Origin: Methylobacterium sp. Leaf118
Lineage (GTDB): Bacteria > Pseudomonadota > Alphaproteobacteria > Rhizobiales > Beijerinckiaceae
Assembly (NCBI RefSeq): GCF_920984675.1
Contig: NZ_CAKLBV010000032.1
Location: 1 to 49,125 of the forward strand
Reading direction: 5' to 3'
DNA: 49,125 bases
Each line of letters starts with the position of its first letter. Position 1 is the stretch's first letter. The notes under the pieces are model-generated. The model saw nothing but the letters and a program-made list of their open reading frames with translations. It searched no databases and was not told the origin of the DNA. Both the position numbers and the translations under genes were made by a program. Of the stretch, positions 16,912 to 24,883 are shown one piece after another.

Positions 16912-19065
16912 ATGACCCTTCCCTCCCCCGCCATCCCTTCCTTCACCCTGCCGGACCGGCCGCCGGAGGCCGAACGGCGCCCCCACGCCGTCACGGTCCA
17001 CGGCCGACAGATCGAGGATCCCTATGCCTGGCTGAAGGCGCAGACCTGGCGCGACGTGCTCAAGGACCCGGCCTCCCTGCCGGCCGATATCCGGGCCGTG
17101 CTCGAGGCCGAGAACGCCTATGCGGACGCGGCCCTGGCGGGCGCCGGCGCCCTGCGCAAGGCGCTGGTGGCCGAGATGCGCGGGCGCATCCGCGAGGATG
17201 ACGGCTCGGTCCCTGATCCGGACGGGCCCTTCGCCTATTATACCCGCCACCGCGAGGGCGGGCAGCACCCGCTGGTCTGCCGCCGCCCGCGCACGGTCCA
17301 CCGCATCGCCGACGCGCCCGAGGACGGCGAGACCGGCGAGGAGATCCTGCTCGACGGCGACCGGGAAGGCGAGGGGCTCGCCTTCTTCGAGATCGCGGGG
17401 GCGGCCCATTCCGACGACCACCGCCTGCTCGCCTGGGGCGCCGACACCAAGGGCTCCGAACTCCATACGATCCGCGTGCGCGACCTCGACACGGGCGAGG
17501 ACCGCCCCGAGCGGGTCGAGGACACGGCGGGCGAGGCGATCTGGAACGCCGCCGGCACCGCCTTCTTCTACGTGGCGCTCGACGAGAACCACCGCCCCGC
17601 CCGCGTCCTGCGCCATCGCCTCGACACCGAGCAGGCGGAGGACACAGTGGTCTACGAGGAGGCCGATCCGGGCTTCTTCGTGTCGCTCGGCCGCACCCAG
17701 TCGGGCACCTATCTCACCATCACGGCAAGCGACCACGAGACCGCGGAGGTCCATCTCCTCGACCGCGCGAACGATACGGCCCCGCTCACCTGCGTCGCGC
17801 CCCGCACCCCGCAGCTGATCTATTCCGTCGAGCATTGGGGCTCGCACCTCGTCCTTTTGACGAATGCCGACGGGGCGGTGGACTTCAAGGTCGTCACCTG
17901 CCCCCTCGACGCCACGGGCCGCGAGCACTGGCACGACGCCGTGCCTTACCGGCCGGGCGTGATGATCCGCCACCTCCACGTGCTCGGGAATCACCTCGTG
18001 CGGCTGGAACTGGAGAACGCCCTGCCGCGCCTCGTGGTGCGCGACCTGAACGGCGAGGAGCACACGGTCTCCTTCGCCGAGGAGGCCTATTCCCTCGCGA
18101 TCCTGTCCGGCTACGAGTTCGAGACGGCGCGCATCCGCTTCGTCTACTCGTCGATGACGACGCCCGCCGAGACCTACGATTACGACTGCGTCACCCGCGC
18201 CCGCATCCTGCGCAAGCGCCAGAGCCTGCCGAGCGGCCACGAACCCGCGGATTACGTGACCCGGCGCCTGTTCGCGACGGCGTCCGACGGGGAAACGGTG
18301 CCGATCTCGCTGATCCACCGCCGGGACCTCGCCCTCGACGGCACGGCGCCGCTGCTCCTCTACGGCTACGGCTCCTACGGCACGCTGATGCCGGCCGCCT
18401 TCCGCACCAACCTGTTCAGCCTGGTCGACCGCGGCTTCGTCTACGCCATCGCCCATGTCCGCGGCGGCACCGAGAAGGGCTGGAACTGGTATCTCGACGG
18501 CAAGCGGGAGAAGAAGCCCAACACCTTCACGGATTTCGTCGCCTGCGCCCACGCCCTGATCGAGGCGGGCTACACCGCGCAGGGGCGCATCGTGGCCCAT
18601 GGCGGCAGCGCGGGCGGGATGCTGATGGGAGCCGCCGCCAACCTCGCCCCGGCGCTGTTCGCCGGCATCGTGGCCGACGTGCCCTTCGTCGACGTCCTCA
18701 ACACCATGCTCGACGCCGACCTGCCGCTCACCCCACCGGAATGGCCCGAATGGGGCAATCCGGGGGAGAGCCTCGCGGCCTTCGAGACCATCCTGGCCTA
18801 CTCGCCCTACGACAACGTGGCGGCCCAGGCCTATCCGGCGATCCTGGCGCTCGGCGGCCTCACCGACCCGCGCGTCACCTATTGGGAGCCGGCCAAGTGG
18901 GTGGCCCGCCTTCGTGCCACCATGACGGGCGGCGGCCCGGTTCTGCTCAAGATCAACATGGAGGCCGGCCATGGCGGCGCGGCGGGCCGTTTCGACCGCC
19001 TGGAGGAGGTCGGCCTGATCTACGCCTTCGCCCTGATGGCGGCGCAGGCCGCCCGAACCGGCTGA
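16912..19065 (+). CDS. ptrB: Oligopeptidase B (S9A prolyl oligopeptidase family)
   Basis: This 717-residue serine peptidase should cleave short peptides after Lys or Arg in the cytoplasm. The N-terminal half (about 1-430) is the beta-propeller typical of the family, starting with RQIEDPYAWL. The C-terminal alpha/beta hydrolase domain has the nucleophile serine in HGGSAGGMLMG, the aspartate in GGLTDPRVTYWEPAKW and the histidine in NMEAGHGGAAGR. LYGYGSYG and RGGTEKGWNWY are also family hallmarks. The ATG at 16912 precedes conserved sequence closely. A perfect hairpin follows the stop. Confidence 0.93.
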   Translation: MTLPSPAIPSFTLPDRPPEAERRPHAVTVHGRQIEDPYAWLKAQTWRDVLKDPASLPADIRAVLEAENAYADAALAGAGALRKALVAEMRGRIREDDGSVPDPDGPFAYYTRHREGGQHPLVCRRPRTVHRIADAPEDGETGEEILLDGDREGEGLAFFEIAGAAHSDDHRLLAWGADTKGSELHTIRVRDLDTGEDRPERVEDTAGEAIWNAAGTAFFYVALDENHRPARVLRHRLDTEQAEDTVVYEEADPGFFVSLGRTQSGTYLTITASDHETAEVHLLDRANDTAPLTCVAPRTPQLIYSVEHWGSHLVLLTNADGAVDFKVVTCPLDATGREHWHDAVPYRPGVMIRHLHVLGNHLVRLELENALPRLVVRDLNGEEHTVSFAEEAYSLAILSGYEFETARIRFVYSSMTTPAETYDYDCVTRARILRKRQSLPSGHEPADYVTRRLFATASDGETVPISLIHRRDLALDGTAPLLLYGYGSYGTLMPAAFRTNLFSLVDRGFVYAIAHVRGGTEKGWNWYLDGKREKKPNTFTDFVACAHALIEAGYTAQGRIVAHGGSAGGMLMGAAANLAPALFAGIVADVPFVDVLNTMLDADLPLTPPEWPEWGNPGESLAAFETILAYSPYDNVAAQAYPAILALGGLTDPRVTYWEPAKWVARLRATMTGGGPVLLKINMEAGHGGAAGRFDRLEEVGLIYAFALMAAQAARTG

Positions 19066-19078
19066 GCCCCGCGCGGCT

Positions 19079-19116
19079 CCCCGCCACCGCCCGGCCCGGG
19101 GCGGGCGGTGGCGGGG
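19079..19116 (+). terminator. 15-bp GC-rich hairpin after oligopeptidase B gene
   Basis: CCCCGCCACCGCCCG (19079-19093) pairs perfectly with the reverse complement at 19102-19116, leaving an 8-base loop. There is no T-tract, so it may need Rho or act as an RNA 3' stabiliser. Confidence 0.65.
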
Positions 19117-19232
19117 GGCCTGCACACGCCTGAATCGGCGGCGATCCCGCCGGCCGTCAACCGGCAAATGCCGGTACCGAGCCACGAGCCCGGGTGCCAC
19201 AAGTCGATCATCCGTGATTCGGGAGGTCGGCC

Positions 19233-21434
19233 ATGGCTGTCATCAACGGAAACGACGAAGACAACAAGTATTTCTACGGCATCGGCCTGCCTGGGCCGAA
19301 CGGAAACGATCCTCTGATCGGAACCTTTGCAATCGATACGATCCACGGCTTGGGTGGAGACGACGACATCCTCGGCCTGGATTCCTTCGACCGGCTCTAC
19401 GGCGACGGCGGCAACGACTACATCGAGGGTGGCCGCGGCGGGGACATCATCGACGGCGGCACCGGCGACGACTACATCCGCGGCGGCGCCGATCCGGACG
19501 AGATCCACGGCGGCGCCGGCAACGACACGATCTTCTTCGGCCGGAGCGCCCGGCAATTCGGCAGCCATGGCGGCGTCGGCGACGACCAGGGCTCGGATGT
19601 GGGCGTCATCGTCACGCTCGCCAGCCGCAACTCCGCCTCGGGCGGGACCGGCCAACTCGGCGACGCCGAGGGCGACACCTACGACTCGATCGCCAACGTC
19701 TCCGGCACCGACGGCAACGACATCATCCGCGGCACCAACGGCTATATCGGGTTTCTCGGAACGCCGGGTCAGCCCGGGCGCATCGTCACCCTCGACGGCG
19801 ACAACGAGCTCCGGGGCAATGGCGGCAACGACCAGCTCAGCGGCCTGGGCGGCAACGACACCCTGCGGGGCGGCAACGACCAGGACACGCTGACGGGGGG
19901 CAACGGCGACGACAAACTCTACGGCGAGAACGGCGACGACCGGCTCATCGGCGGGGCCGGGGCCGACCGGCTGAGCGGCGGCAACGGCATCGACACGGTC
20001 TCGTACCAGGCAAGCGCGGCCGGCATCTACATCTCGCTCGCGGGCGACATGACCGGGACCGGGGGTGACGCCCAGGGGGACACCTTCATCGCCCAGAGCG
20101 GCAGCGAGTTCAGCCCGGTCGATTACATCGAGAACGCCGAAGGCTCCGAGTACACCGACGTCATCATCGGCAACACCTACGCCAACACGATCCGCGGCGG
20201 CGGCGCCGGCGACTACCTCTACGGACGGGACGGGAACGACACGATCTACGGCGACGGGACCGGCTTCTCGGGCGGCAACGACATCATCTGGGGCGGCCGG
20301 GGCGCCGACCGGCTGATCGGCGGCTTCGGCACCAACACCGCGAGCTACTCGGACAGCGCGAGCGGCGTGACCGTGAACCTCGCGACCAACGTGGCCTTCG
20401 GCGGCGACGCGCAGGGCGACACCTTCTCGGAGATCCAGAACGTCACCGGCTCGGAATTTTCCGACACCCTGACGGGCGCGGCGACCCTGCCCCTGTTCGG
20501 CACGTCCTATGTCGGCAGCGGCCTCAACGGGATGGGCGGCAACGACACGCTCAACGGCTCCGCCGAGGCCGATTTCCTCAACGGCGGCGCGGGCGCCGAC
20601 CGCATGGTCGGCGGCGCCGGCGACGACGGCTACTCCGTCGACAATCTCGGCGACGTCGTCATCGAGGCAAGCGGGCAGGGGACCGACCGGGTGACGGCCT
20701 CCATCAGCTACGCCCTGACTGCGAATATCGAGAACCTCGACCTGTTCTACGAGGCCGGCTCGATCAACGGCACCGGCAACAACCTCGCCAACGTCATCAC
20801 CGGCAATGGCGGCCAGAACGTCCTCAACGGCCTCGGCGGCGTCGACACGATGAAGGGCCTGTACGGCAACGACACCTACATCGTCGACAATGCCGGCGAC
20901 CAAGTGATCGAGGGCAAATCCGGCGGTCAGGACGCGGTCGCGGCGGGCGTGAGCTACACCCTGACGGCCGGCCAGGAGATCGAGGCGTTGCGCGTGCTCC
21001 AGTCGGTCGGCGACGGGGCGATCAACCTGACCGGCAATTCCTACTCCCAGGCCCTGGTCGGCAACAACGGCGCCAACGTCCTGAACGGCGGCTGGGGCAA
21101 CGACGTGCTGACCGGCCAGGGCGGGGCCGATACGTTCGTGTTCGCCAACGGGCTCTATACGGACAACGTCGACCGGATCACCGACTTCAGCAGCGTGGAC
21201 ACGATCCGCCTGTCGGACGACATCTTCACGGCGCTGGCGCCCGGCCCGCTCGCCGCGAGTGCCTTCAAGAACATCACCACCGGAACGGTCGATGCGAGCG
21301 ACCGCATGCTCTACAAGCAATCGACCGGCGAGCTGTTCTACGATTCCGACGGCTCGGGCAGCGCGGTGAAGGTGAAAGTCGCCGTGTTCGACAACAAGGC
21401 CGCGCTCACGGCCGACGACTTCTTCGTGGTCTGA
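19233..21434 (+). CDS. RTX calcium-binding repeat protein, probably secreted by a type I system
   Basis: This 733-residue acidic protein is built mainly of RTX nonapeptide repeats (GGxGxDxLx). Clear runs lie near the N-terminus (GDGGNDYIEGGRGGDIIDGG), at residues about 190-250, at 320-350 and near 590-630. Longer modules with GVTVNLA-type strands lie between them. The C-terminus (DTFVFAN, ITDFSSVDTIRL, ALTADDFFVV) is like the end of type I secreted RTX proteins, and there is no N-terminal signal peptide. No protease or lipase domain is visible, so it may be an adhesin or surface-layer-like protein. GGGAGG precedes the ATG. No ABC exporter or membrane-fusion partner is adjacent. Confidence 0.92.
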   Translation: MAVINGNDEDNKYFYGIGLPGPNGNDPLIGTFAIDTIHGLGGDDDILGLDSFDRLYGDGGNDYIEGGRGGDIIDGGTGDDYIRGGADPDEIHGGAGNDTIFFGRSARQFGSHGGVGDDQGSDVGVIVTLASRNSASGGTGQLGDAEGDTYDSIANVSGTDGNDIIRGTNGYIGFLGTPGQPGRIVTLDGDNELRGNGGNDQLSGLGGNDTLRGGNDQDTLTGGNGDDKLYGENGDDRLIGGAGADRLSGGNGIDTVSYQASAAGIYISLAGDMTGTGGDAQGDTFIAQSGSEFSPVDYIENAEGSEYTDVIIGNTYANTIRGGGAGDYLYGRDGNDTIYGDGTGFSGGNDIIWGGRGADRLIGGFGTNTASYSDSASGVTVNLATNVAFGGDAQGDTFSEIQNVTGSEFSDTLTGAATLPLFGTSYVGSGLNGMGGNDTLNGSAEADFLNGGAGADRMVGGAGDDGYSVDNLGDVVIEASGQGTDRVTASISYALTANIENLDLFYEAGSINGTGNNLANVITGNGGQNVLNGLGGVDTMKGLYGNDTYIVDNAGDQVIEGKSGGQDAVAAGVSYTLTAGQEIEALRVLQSVGDGAINLTGNSYSQALVGNNGANVLNGGWGNDVLTGQGGADTFVFANGLYTDNVDRITDFSSVDTIRLSDDIFTALAPGPLAASAFKNITTGTVDASDRMLYKQSTGELFYDSDGSGSAVKVKVAVFDNKAALTADDFFVV

Positions 21435-21437
21435 GAC

Positions 21438-21469
21438 CGGATGGCGATGGGGGGCCCCATCGCCATCCG
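21438..21469 (+). terminator. 15-bp hairpin after the RTX gene
   Basis: CGGATGGCGATGGGG (21438-21452) is perfectly complementary to 21455-21469. It starts four bases after the RTX stop codon. No strong T-tract follows, but position suggests a terminator. Confidence 0.7.
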
Positions 21470-21503
21470 CTTCCCGGGAGGAAGGAGAGAGGCGCCGAAC
21501 GCC

Positions 21504-21613
21504 TCATACCAAATCCGGTTGATCCCTTCGGGATGGCGGATTTGGGCTTCGCTCAAACGCCGCGCGGGCTCGCCTGATCCGGGCTCCGCTTTGATCAAGC
21601 GGAGCCCGTCTCA
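21504..21613. repeat. 110-bp two-hairpin dispersed repeat, copy 1
   Basis: It starts TCATACCAAATCCGG and ends on the stop codon of prfB (tca at 21611-21613). Hairpin 1 is CCAAATCCG (21509-21517) with CGGATTTGG (21537-21545). Hairpin 2 is the GGGCTCCGCTT/AAGCGGAGCCC stem before the stop. It differs from copies 2 and 3 at about six positions each; the last bases read TCTCA instead of GATCA. Confidence 0.95.
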
Positions 21614-22739
21614 GTCGATATCCTCGACCGCCTCGACGCCGCCGTAGACGCGCTGGGCCAGCGAGGCTTCCATGAACGGGTCGAGGTCGCCGTCCAGCAC
21701 CTCGTCCGGATCGGTCGATTGCGTGCCGGTGCGCAGGTCCTTCACGAGCTGATAGGGCTGGAGGACGTAGCTGCGGATCTGGTGGCCCCAGCCGATCTCG
21801 GTCTTCGAGGCCGCCTCGGCGTTGGCCTTCTCTTCCCGCTTCTTCAGCTCGGCCTCGTAGAGGCGGGCGCGCAGCATGTTCCAGGCGGTGGCCCGGTTCT
21901 TGTGCTGCGAGCGCTCCTGCTGGCAGGCCACGACGATGCCGGTCGGGTTGTGCGTGATGCGCACCGCCGAGTCGGTCGTGTTGACGTGCTGGCCGCCCGC
22001 GCCCGACGACCGGTAGGTGTCGATGCGGCAGTCGGATTCCTTGATCTCGATCTCGATCCGGTCGTCGACCACCGGATAGACCCACACGCTCGCGAAGCTG
22101 GTGTGGCGCCGGGCGTTCGAATCGTAGGGCGAGATGCGCACGAGCCGGTGCACGCCGGATTCGGTCTTGAGCCAGCCATAGGCGTTGTGGCCCTTGATCA
22201 GGAGCGTGGCGCCCTTGATCCCGGCCTCCTCGCCGTCGGTCATCTCGACGATCTCGACCTTGTACTTCCGCCGCTCGGCCCAGCGGGCATACATGCGGTG
22301 AAGCATGTTGGCCCAGTCCTGGCTCTCGGTGCCGCCCGCGCCCGCATGGACCTCGAGATAGGTGTCGAAGCCGTCGGCCTCGCCCGAGAGCAGGGTCTCG
22401 ACCTGACGGCTCGCGGCCTCCTTCTCGACGGCGCGGATCGCCGCCTCGCCCTCGGCGATGGAGGCCTCGTCGCCCTCCATCTCGCCGAGTTCGATCAGCG
22501 TCGCGCCATCCTCGAGATCCCGCTCCAGCTTGCGGATGGCCGAGACGGCCTCGTCCAGTTGCTGGCGCTCGCGCATGACCTTCTGCGCGGCCTCGGCATT
22601 GTTCCAGAGGTCGGGGTCCTCGGAGGCGGCGTTCAGCTCCGCGAGGCGTTTATCGACAGTATCCCAGTCAAAGATGCCTCCTCAGCAGCCCTATAGACTG
22701 CTTGGCGGCATCCGAGGCTTGCTCGATCTCGGCGCGCAT
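21611..22739 (-). CDS. prfB: Peptide chain release factor 2, made by programmed +1 frameshift
   Basis: RF2 releases the finished peptide at UGA and UAA codons. The gene is in two frames. Frame one starts at the ATG at 22739 and gives 23 residues ending RRHL before an in-frame TGA at 22668-22670. A +1 shift continues with [12 protein letters not shown] to the stop at 21611, 375 residues in all, the normal RF2 length. The GGQ motif is in [17 protein letters not shown]. The codon-recognition tripeptide reads SPY ([15 protein letters not shown]) where E. coli RF2 has SPF. The known RF2 autoregulation loop (low RF2 favours the frameshift) is expected. A simple gene caller would start it wrongly at 22576. 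Confidence 0.96.
22667..22682 (-). promoter_or_regulatory. Programmed +1 ribosomal frameshift site in prfB
   Basis: Read on the minus strand the site is AGGAGG CAT CTT TGA C. An internal Shine-Dalgarno (22677-22682) sits three bases before CTT, followed by the in-frame TGA (22670-22668). This is essentially the classical RF2 signal, with AGGAGG in place of the E. coli AGGGGG. Confidence 0.96.
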
Positions 22740-22905
22740 CTGGTGTGGAACTCGTGTGCGGTTTGGGCCGGGGTGATAGCGGCAGGCGGGGGGCGTTGTA
22801 AACCGAGACGGTGTGCGGGGCAGGGCTTTGGAAGACGTCACAGGCGATGATCAACGGCCATGAGGCCGCGCATACCCGGGTTCCGTTCCCCGGCGGCCTG
22901 CCTCC

Positions 22906-23529
22906 TCACCCGTCGATGCGGTAGTGGATCGGCTTGAAGCGTCCGTTGTTCGATTGCAGCGCCGAACAGGCGGTGAGCCCGATCACGAGGTCGCATTCCG
23001 CCTCGAACACGATGCGGTCGCCGGCCCGGCTCAACGGGGGCTCGACGGTGAGGCGGCCGGTCTCGGAATCCACCGGCACGTTCATGAAGCAGTTGAAGGC
23101 GACCGGGATGTGGTCGGGCGCGATGCCGTAGGGCGCCAGCGCCGCCGCGAGGTTGCCGAAGCAGCCGCGATGGGGCTGCGCGTCCCCGTAGAGGATCCGG
23201 AACGTATCGGCCGAGCACGGCGTCAGCAGGAAGTCGTGGCGCCCGACCGTGTCCTCGACGATCCGCAGGAGCACGTTCGAGCGGTTCGAGTAGAGCGGGT
23301 CGCCGGTGGTGAGGTAGATGCGGCTGGCATAATCGAGGGTGCGGCCGGACGAGAGCACCTCGCCGAGATCGTGCCGGTTGAAGGCCAGAAGATCCGCGAC
23401 CTGCTCGCCCCGCGGATCGATCACCGTCAGGCGCTGGCCGCGATCGAGGGTGAAGGCCGCGCCCGAGCGCGGCGCGATCTCCACGACACCGCTCCCCACG
23501 ACACCGCTCTCTTTCGACTCCATGCTCAT
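22906..23529 (-). CDS. DUF1989 (urea carboxylase-associated) family protein
   Basis: This 207-residue protein belongs to DUF1989, the family that includes the urea-carboxylase-associated proteins later shown to be carboxyguanidine deiminase subunits (CgdA/CgdB). Recognisable segments are RGQRLTVIDPRGEQVADLLAF, SSGRTLDYASRIYLTTGD, CSADTFRILYG, HRGCFGNL and FNCFMNVPVD. The Cys and His residues in these segments are probable metal or catalytic residues. Two start codons, 23529 and 23523, are close together. No urea or guanidine carboxylase lies nearby. The next gene upstream on the same strand is the YqcI/YcgG homologue, with repeat copy 2 between them. Confidence 0.82.
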   Translation of the reverse strand: MSMESKESGVVGSGVVEIAPRSGAAFTLDRGQRLTVIDPRGEQVADLLAFNRHDLGEVLSSGRTLDYASRIYLTTGDPLYSNRSNVLLRIVEDTVGRHDFLLTPCSADTFRILYGDAQPHRGCFGNLAAALAPYGIAPDHIPVAFNCFMNVPVDSETGRLTVEPPLSRAGDRIVFEAECDLVIGLTACSALQSNNGRFKPIHYRIDG

Positions 23530-23615
23530 CTCGGCTCTCGTCGTTCGGGCAGGTAGGCCCCGGGCCACGTCGCCCAGAGCCCCAGGACAGGGAAGGGGGG
23601 ACGGCGTCCCGTGGC

Positions 23616-23725
23616 TCATACCAAATCCGGTTGATCTCTTCGGGATGGCGGATTTGGGCTTCGCTCAAACGCCGCGCGGGCTGGACTGATCCGGGCTCCG
23701 CTTTGATCAAGCGGAGCCCGGATCA
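23616..23725. repeat. 110-bp two-hairpin dispersed repeat, copy 2
   Basis: Same length and orientation as copies 1 and 3. Hairpin 2 is a perfect 17-bp stem, TGATCCGGGCTCCGCTT (23687-23703) with its complement at 23709-23725, loop of five. The last three bases (tca, 23723-23725) are the stop codon of the YqcI/YcgG gene read on the minus strand. Confidence 0.96.
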
Positions 23726-24463
23726 GACCCCTGGCAGGCCGAACGGCTCGGACGGGCAGAACGCCTCGTCGCGGACGCGAACGACGTCGCGCCGCGGCTG
23801 CATCGGGCAGCGCCAGTCGGGCCCGACGGCGCGCCCGCTGTATTGGCGCGCCTCGGACATCTCGCCGTGGCGGGCGAGCATCGGGTTGGGCGAGCCGGCG
23901 AGCCGCTCGTCCCGCTCGATGATCGAGGCCCGCAGGGTCTCGTAGCGGCCCTGCGCCCGCAGCCGTTCGAACTGGTCGTGCAGGTTGAACACGAGGACCG
24001 GCGAGGAGAAGCGGCGCGCGGGCCGGCTCGCATGGGGATGCAGCCCGACCACGAAGAAGCCCTCGCCGCCGAAGCTGAGGGAGAAGTGCGGGCTGTCGGG
24101 GTCGCCTTCGACCCGCGCATCGTGGGCGTGCCCGATCCAGCTGTCCTTGTCCGACAGGGACTGGGCGCGGGCCCAGAGATGCCGCTCGAATCCCTCCTCG
24201 GTGAGGTCGCCCGGCCCCTCGAACACCACGGCAAAGCTCTGGAACAGGTCCGGCTGGCGTCGATAGCGGGCGATGAAGGCGAGCAGCGCCGGAAAGATGC
24301 GCATGTCATCCCAGCCCGAGGTGATGTCGCGCGCCACCACGATCGACAGGCGCCCCCGCGAGAGGGCGGATTTCGCACCCACGCATGGGAAGGGCGGGTT
24401 CTTGATGAAGTCGCGGAATGCCTGCGCGCGGGGATGCGTGCGGTCGTCCGAAGGAAGCTGCAT
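23723..24463 (-). CDS. YqcI/YcgG family haem-dependent N-oxygenase homologue (GntA/DcsA-like)
   Basis: This 246-residue protein matches the YqcI/YcgG family. Characterised relatives are haem enzymes that hydroxylate nitrogen in guanidino compounds (DcsA on L-arginine, GntA in guanitoxin synthesis). Conserved blocks are PFPCVGAKSAL near the N-terminus, DDMRIFPALLAFI, and the family hallmark VVGLHPHASRPARRFSSP with LVFNLHDQFERLR. The histidines here are the likely haem-region residues. The C-terminus ends RCPMQPRRDVVRV with a conserved Cys. There is no N-terminal signal. The substrate is not known; linkage to the DUF1989 gene downstream suggests a guanidino or urea-type compound. Confidence 0.8.
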   Translation of the reverse strand: MQLPSDDRTHPRAQAFRDFIKNPPFPCVGAKSALSRGRLSIVVARDITSGWDDMRIFPALLAFIARYRRQPDLFQSFAVVFEGPGDLTEEGFERHLWARAQSLSDKDSWIGHAHDARVEGDPDSPHFSLSFGGEGFFVVGLHPHASRPARRFSSPVLVFNLHDQFERLRAQGRYETLRASIIERDERLAGSPNPMLARHGEMSEARQYSGRAVGPDWRCPMQPRRDVVRVRDEAFCPSEPFGLPGV

Positions 24464-24883
24464 GTCGGAAGATATGCCTAACTGATACGCGGTGCGGCGC
24501 CGGGGGGCGCCGCGTTGGAGCCCCGGGGCGGGGGATCGGGAGGGCGAACCCCATCGTCCGACCGATGTTCCTGGCTGCGACGCGCCGTCCCCAGGGATCG
24601 CGCTCCAGGGATCGAGCCCCCAGGGATCGCGCTTCAGGGATCGCGGCCGGACGACCCGTTTCGCGCGACGGGGGGCGAAGGAAGGCGGGGCGCCGTGAGC
24701 GGGGCTTCGTCCCGAGCGGCGGCTTCGGGCGGCCGGAACGGGACGATGCGCGGATGCGCGATCGTGCCATTCCCACCCTCGCAGGGATTCGATTTTGAAT
24801 TATTCTGAGGATGAGGCATCCTTCCGCAGCGTCGAAGCCGGGCCCGCCGAAAGAGGTCTGCGCTCGCACGCGGAGGAACGCGC
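24464..24883. other. 420-bp divergent intergenic region with four short direct repeats
   Basis: No supported gene. The region separates the minus-strand YqcI/YcgG gene from the plus-strand molybdopterin oxidoreductase gene, so it must hold both promoters. Four imperfect 14-15-bp direct repeats (core CAGGGATCG) run from 24592 to 24648. An AT-richer stretch at about 24788-24815 is the likely promoter of the plus-strand gene. Confidence 0.55.
24592..24648. repeat. Four imperfect 14-15-bp direct repeats
   Basis: Units start at 24592, 24606, 24621 and 24635, each beginning CAGGGATCG and followed by CGCTC, AGCCCC, CGCTT or CGGCC. The GGGATCG core is the same as in the 13-bp array at 4714-4813. Confidence 0.8.

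Noticed and set aside
16526..16915. 129-residue plus-strand frame in the mucR upstream region
   Set aside because: No conserved sequence, no ribosome site, and it overlaps the start of both neighbouring genes.
22838..23710. Minus-strand frames starting inside the 110-bp repeats (MIKAEPGS...)
   Set aside because: The shared N-terminal peptide comes only from translating the repeat; what follows is out of frame with the real neighbouring genes.
21504..23725. Composite transposon bounded by repeat copies 1 and 2
   Set aside because: The copies are direct and flank prfB, an essential gene, and the DUF1989 gene; there is no transposase between them and each copy is tied to its own neighbouring stop codon.
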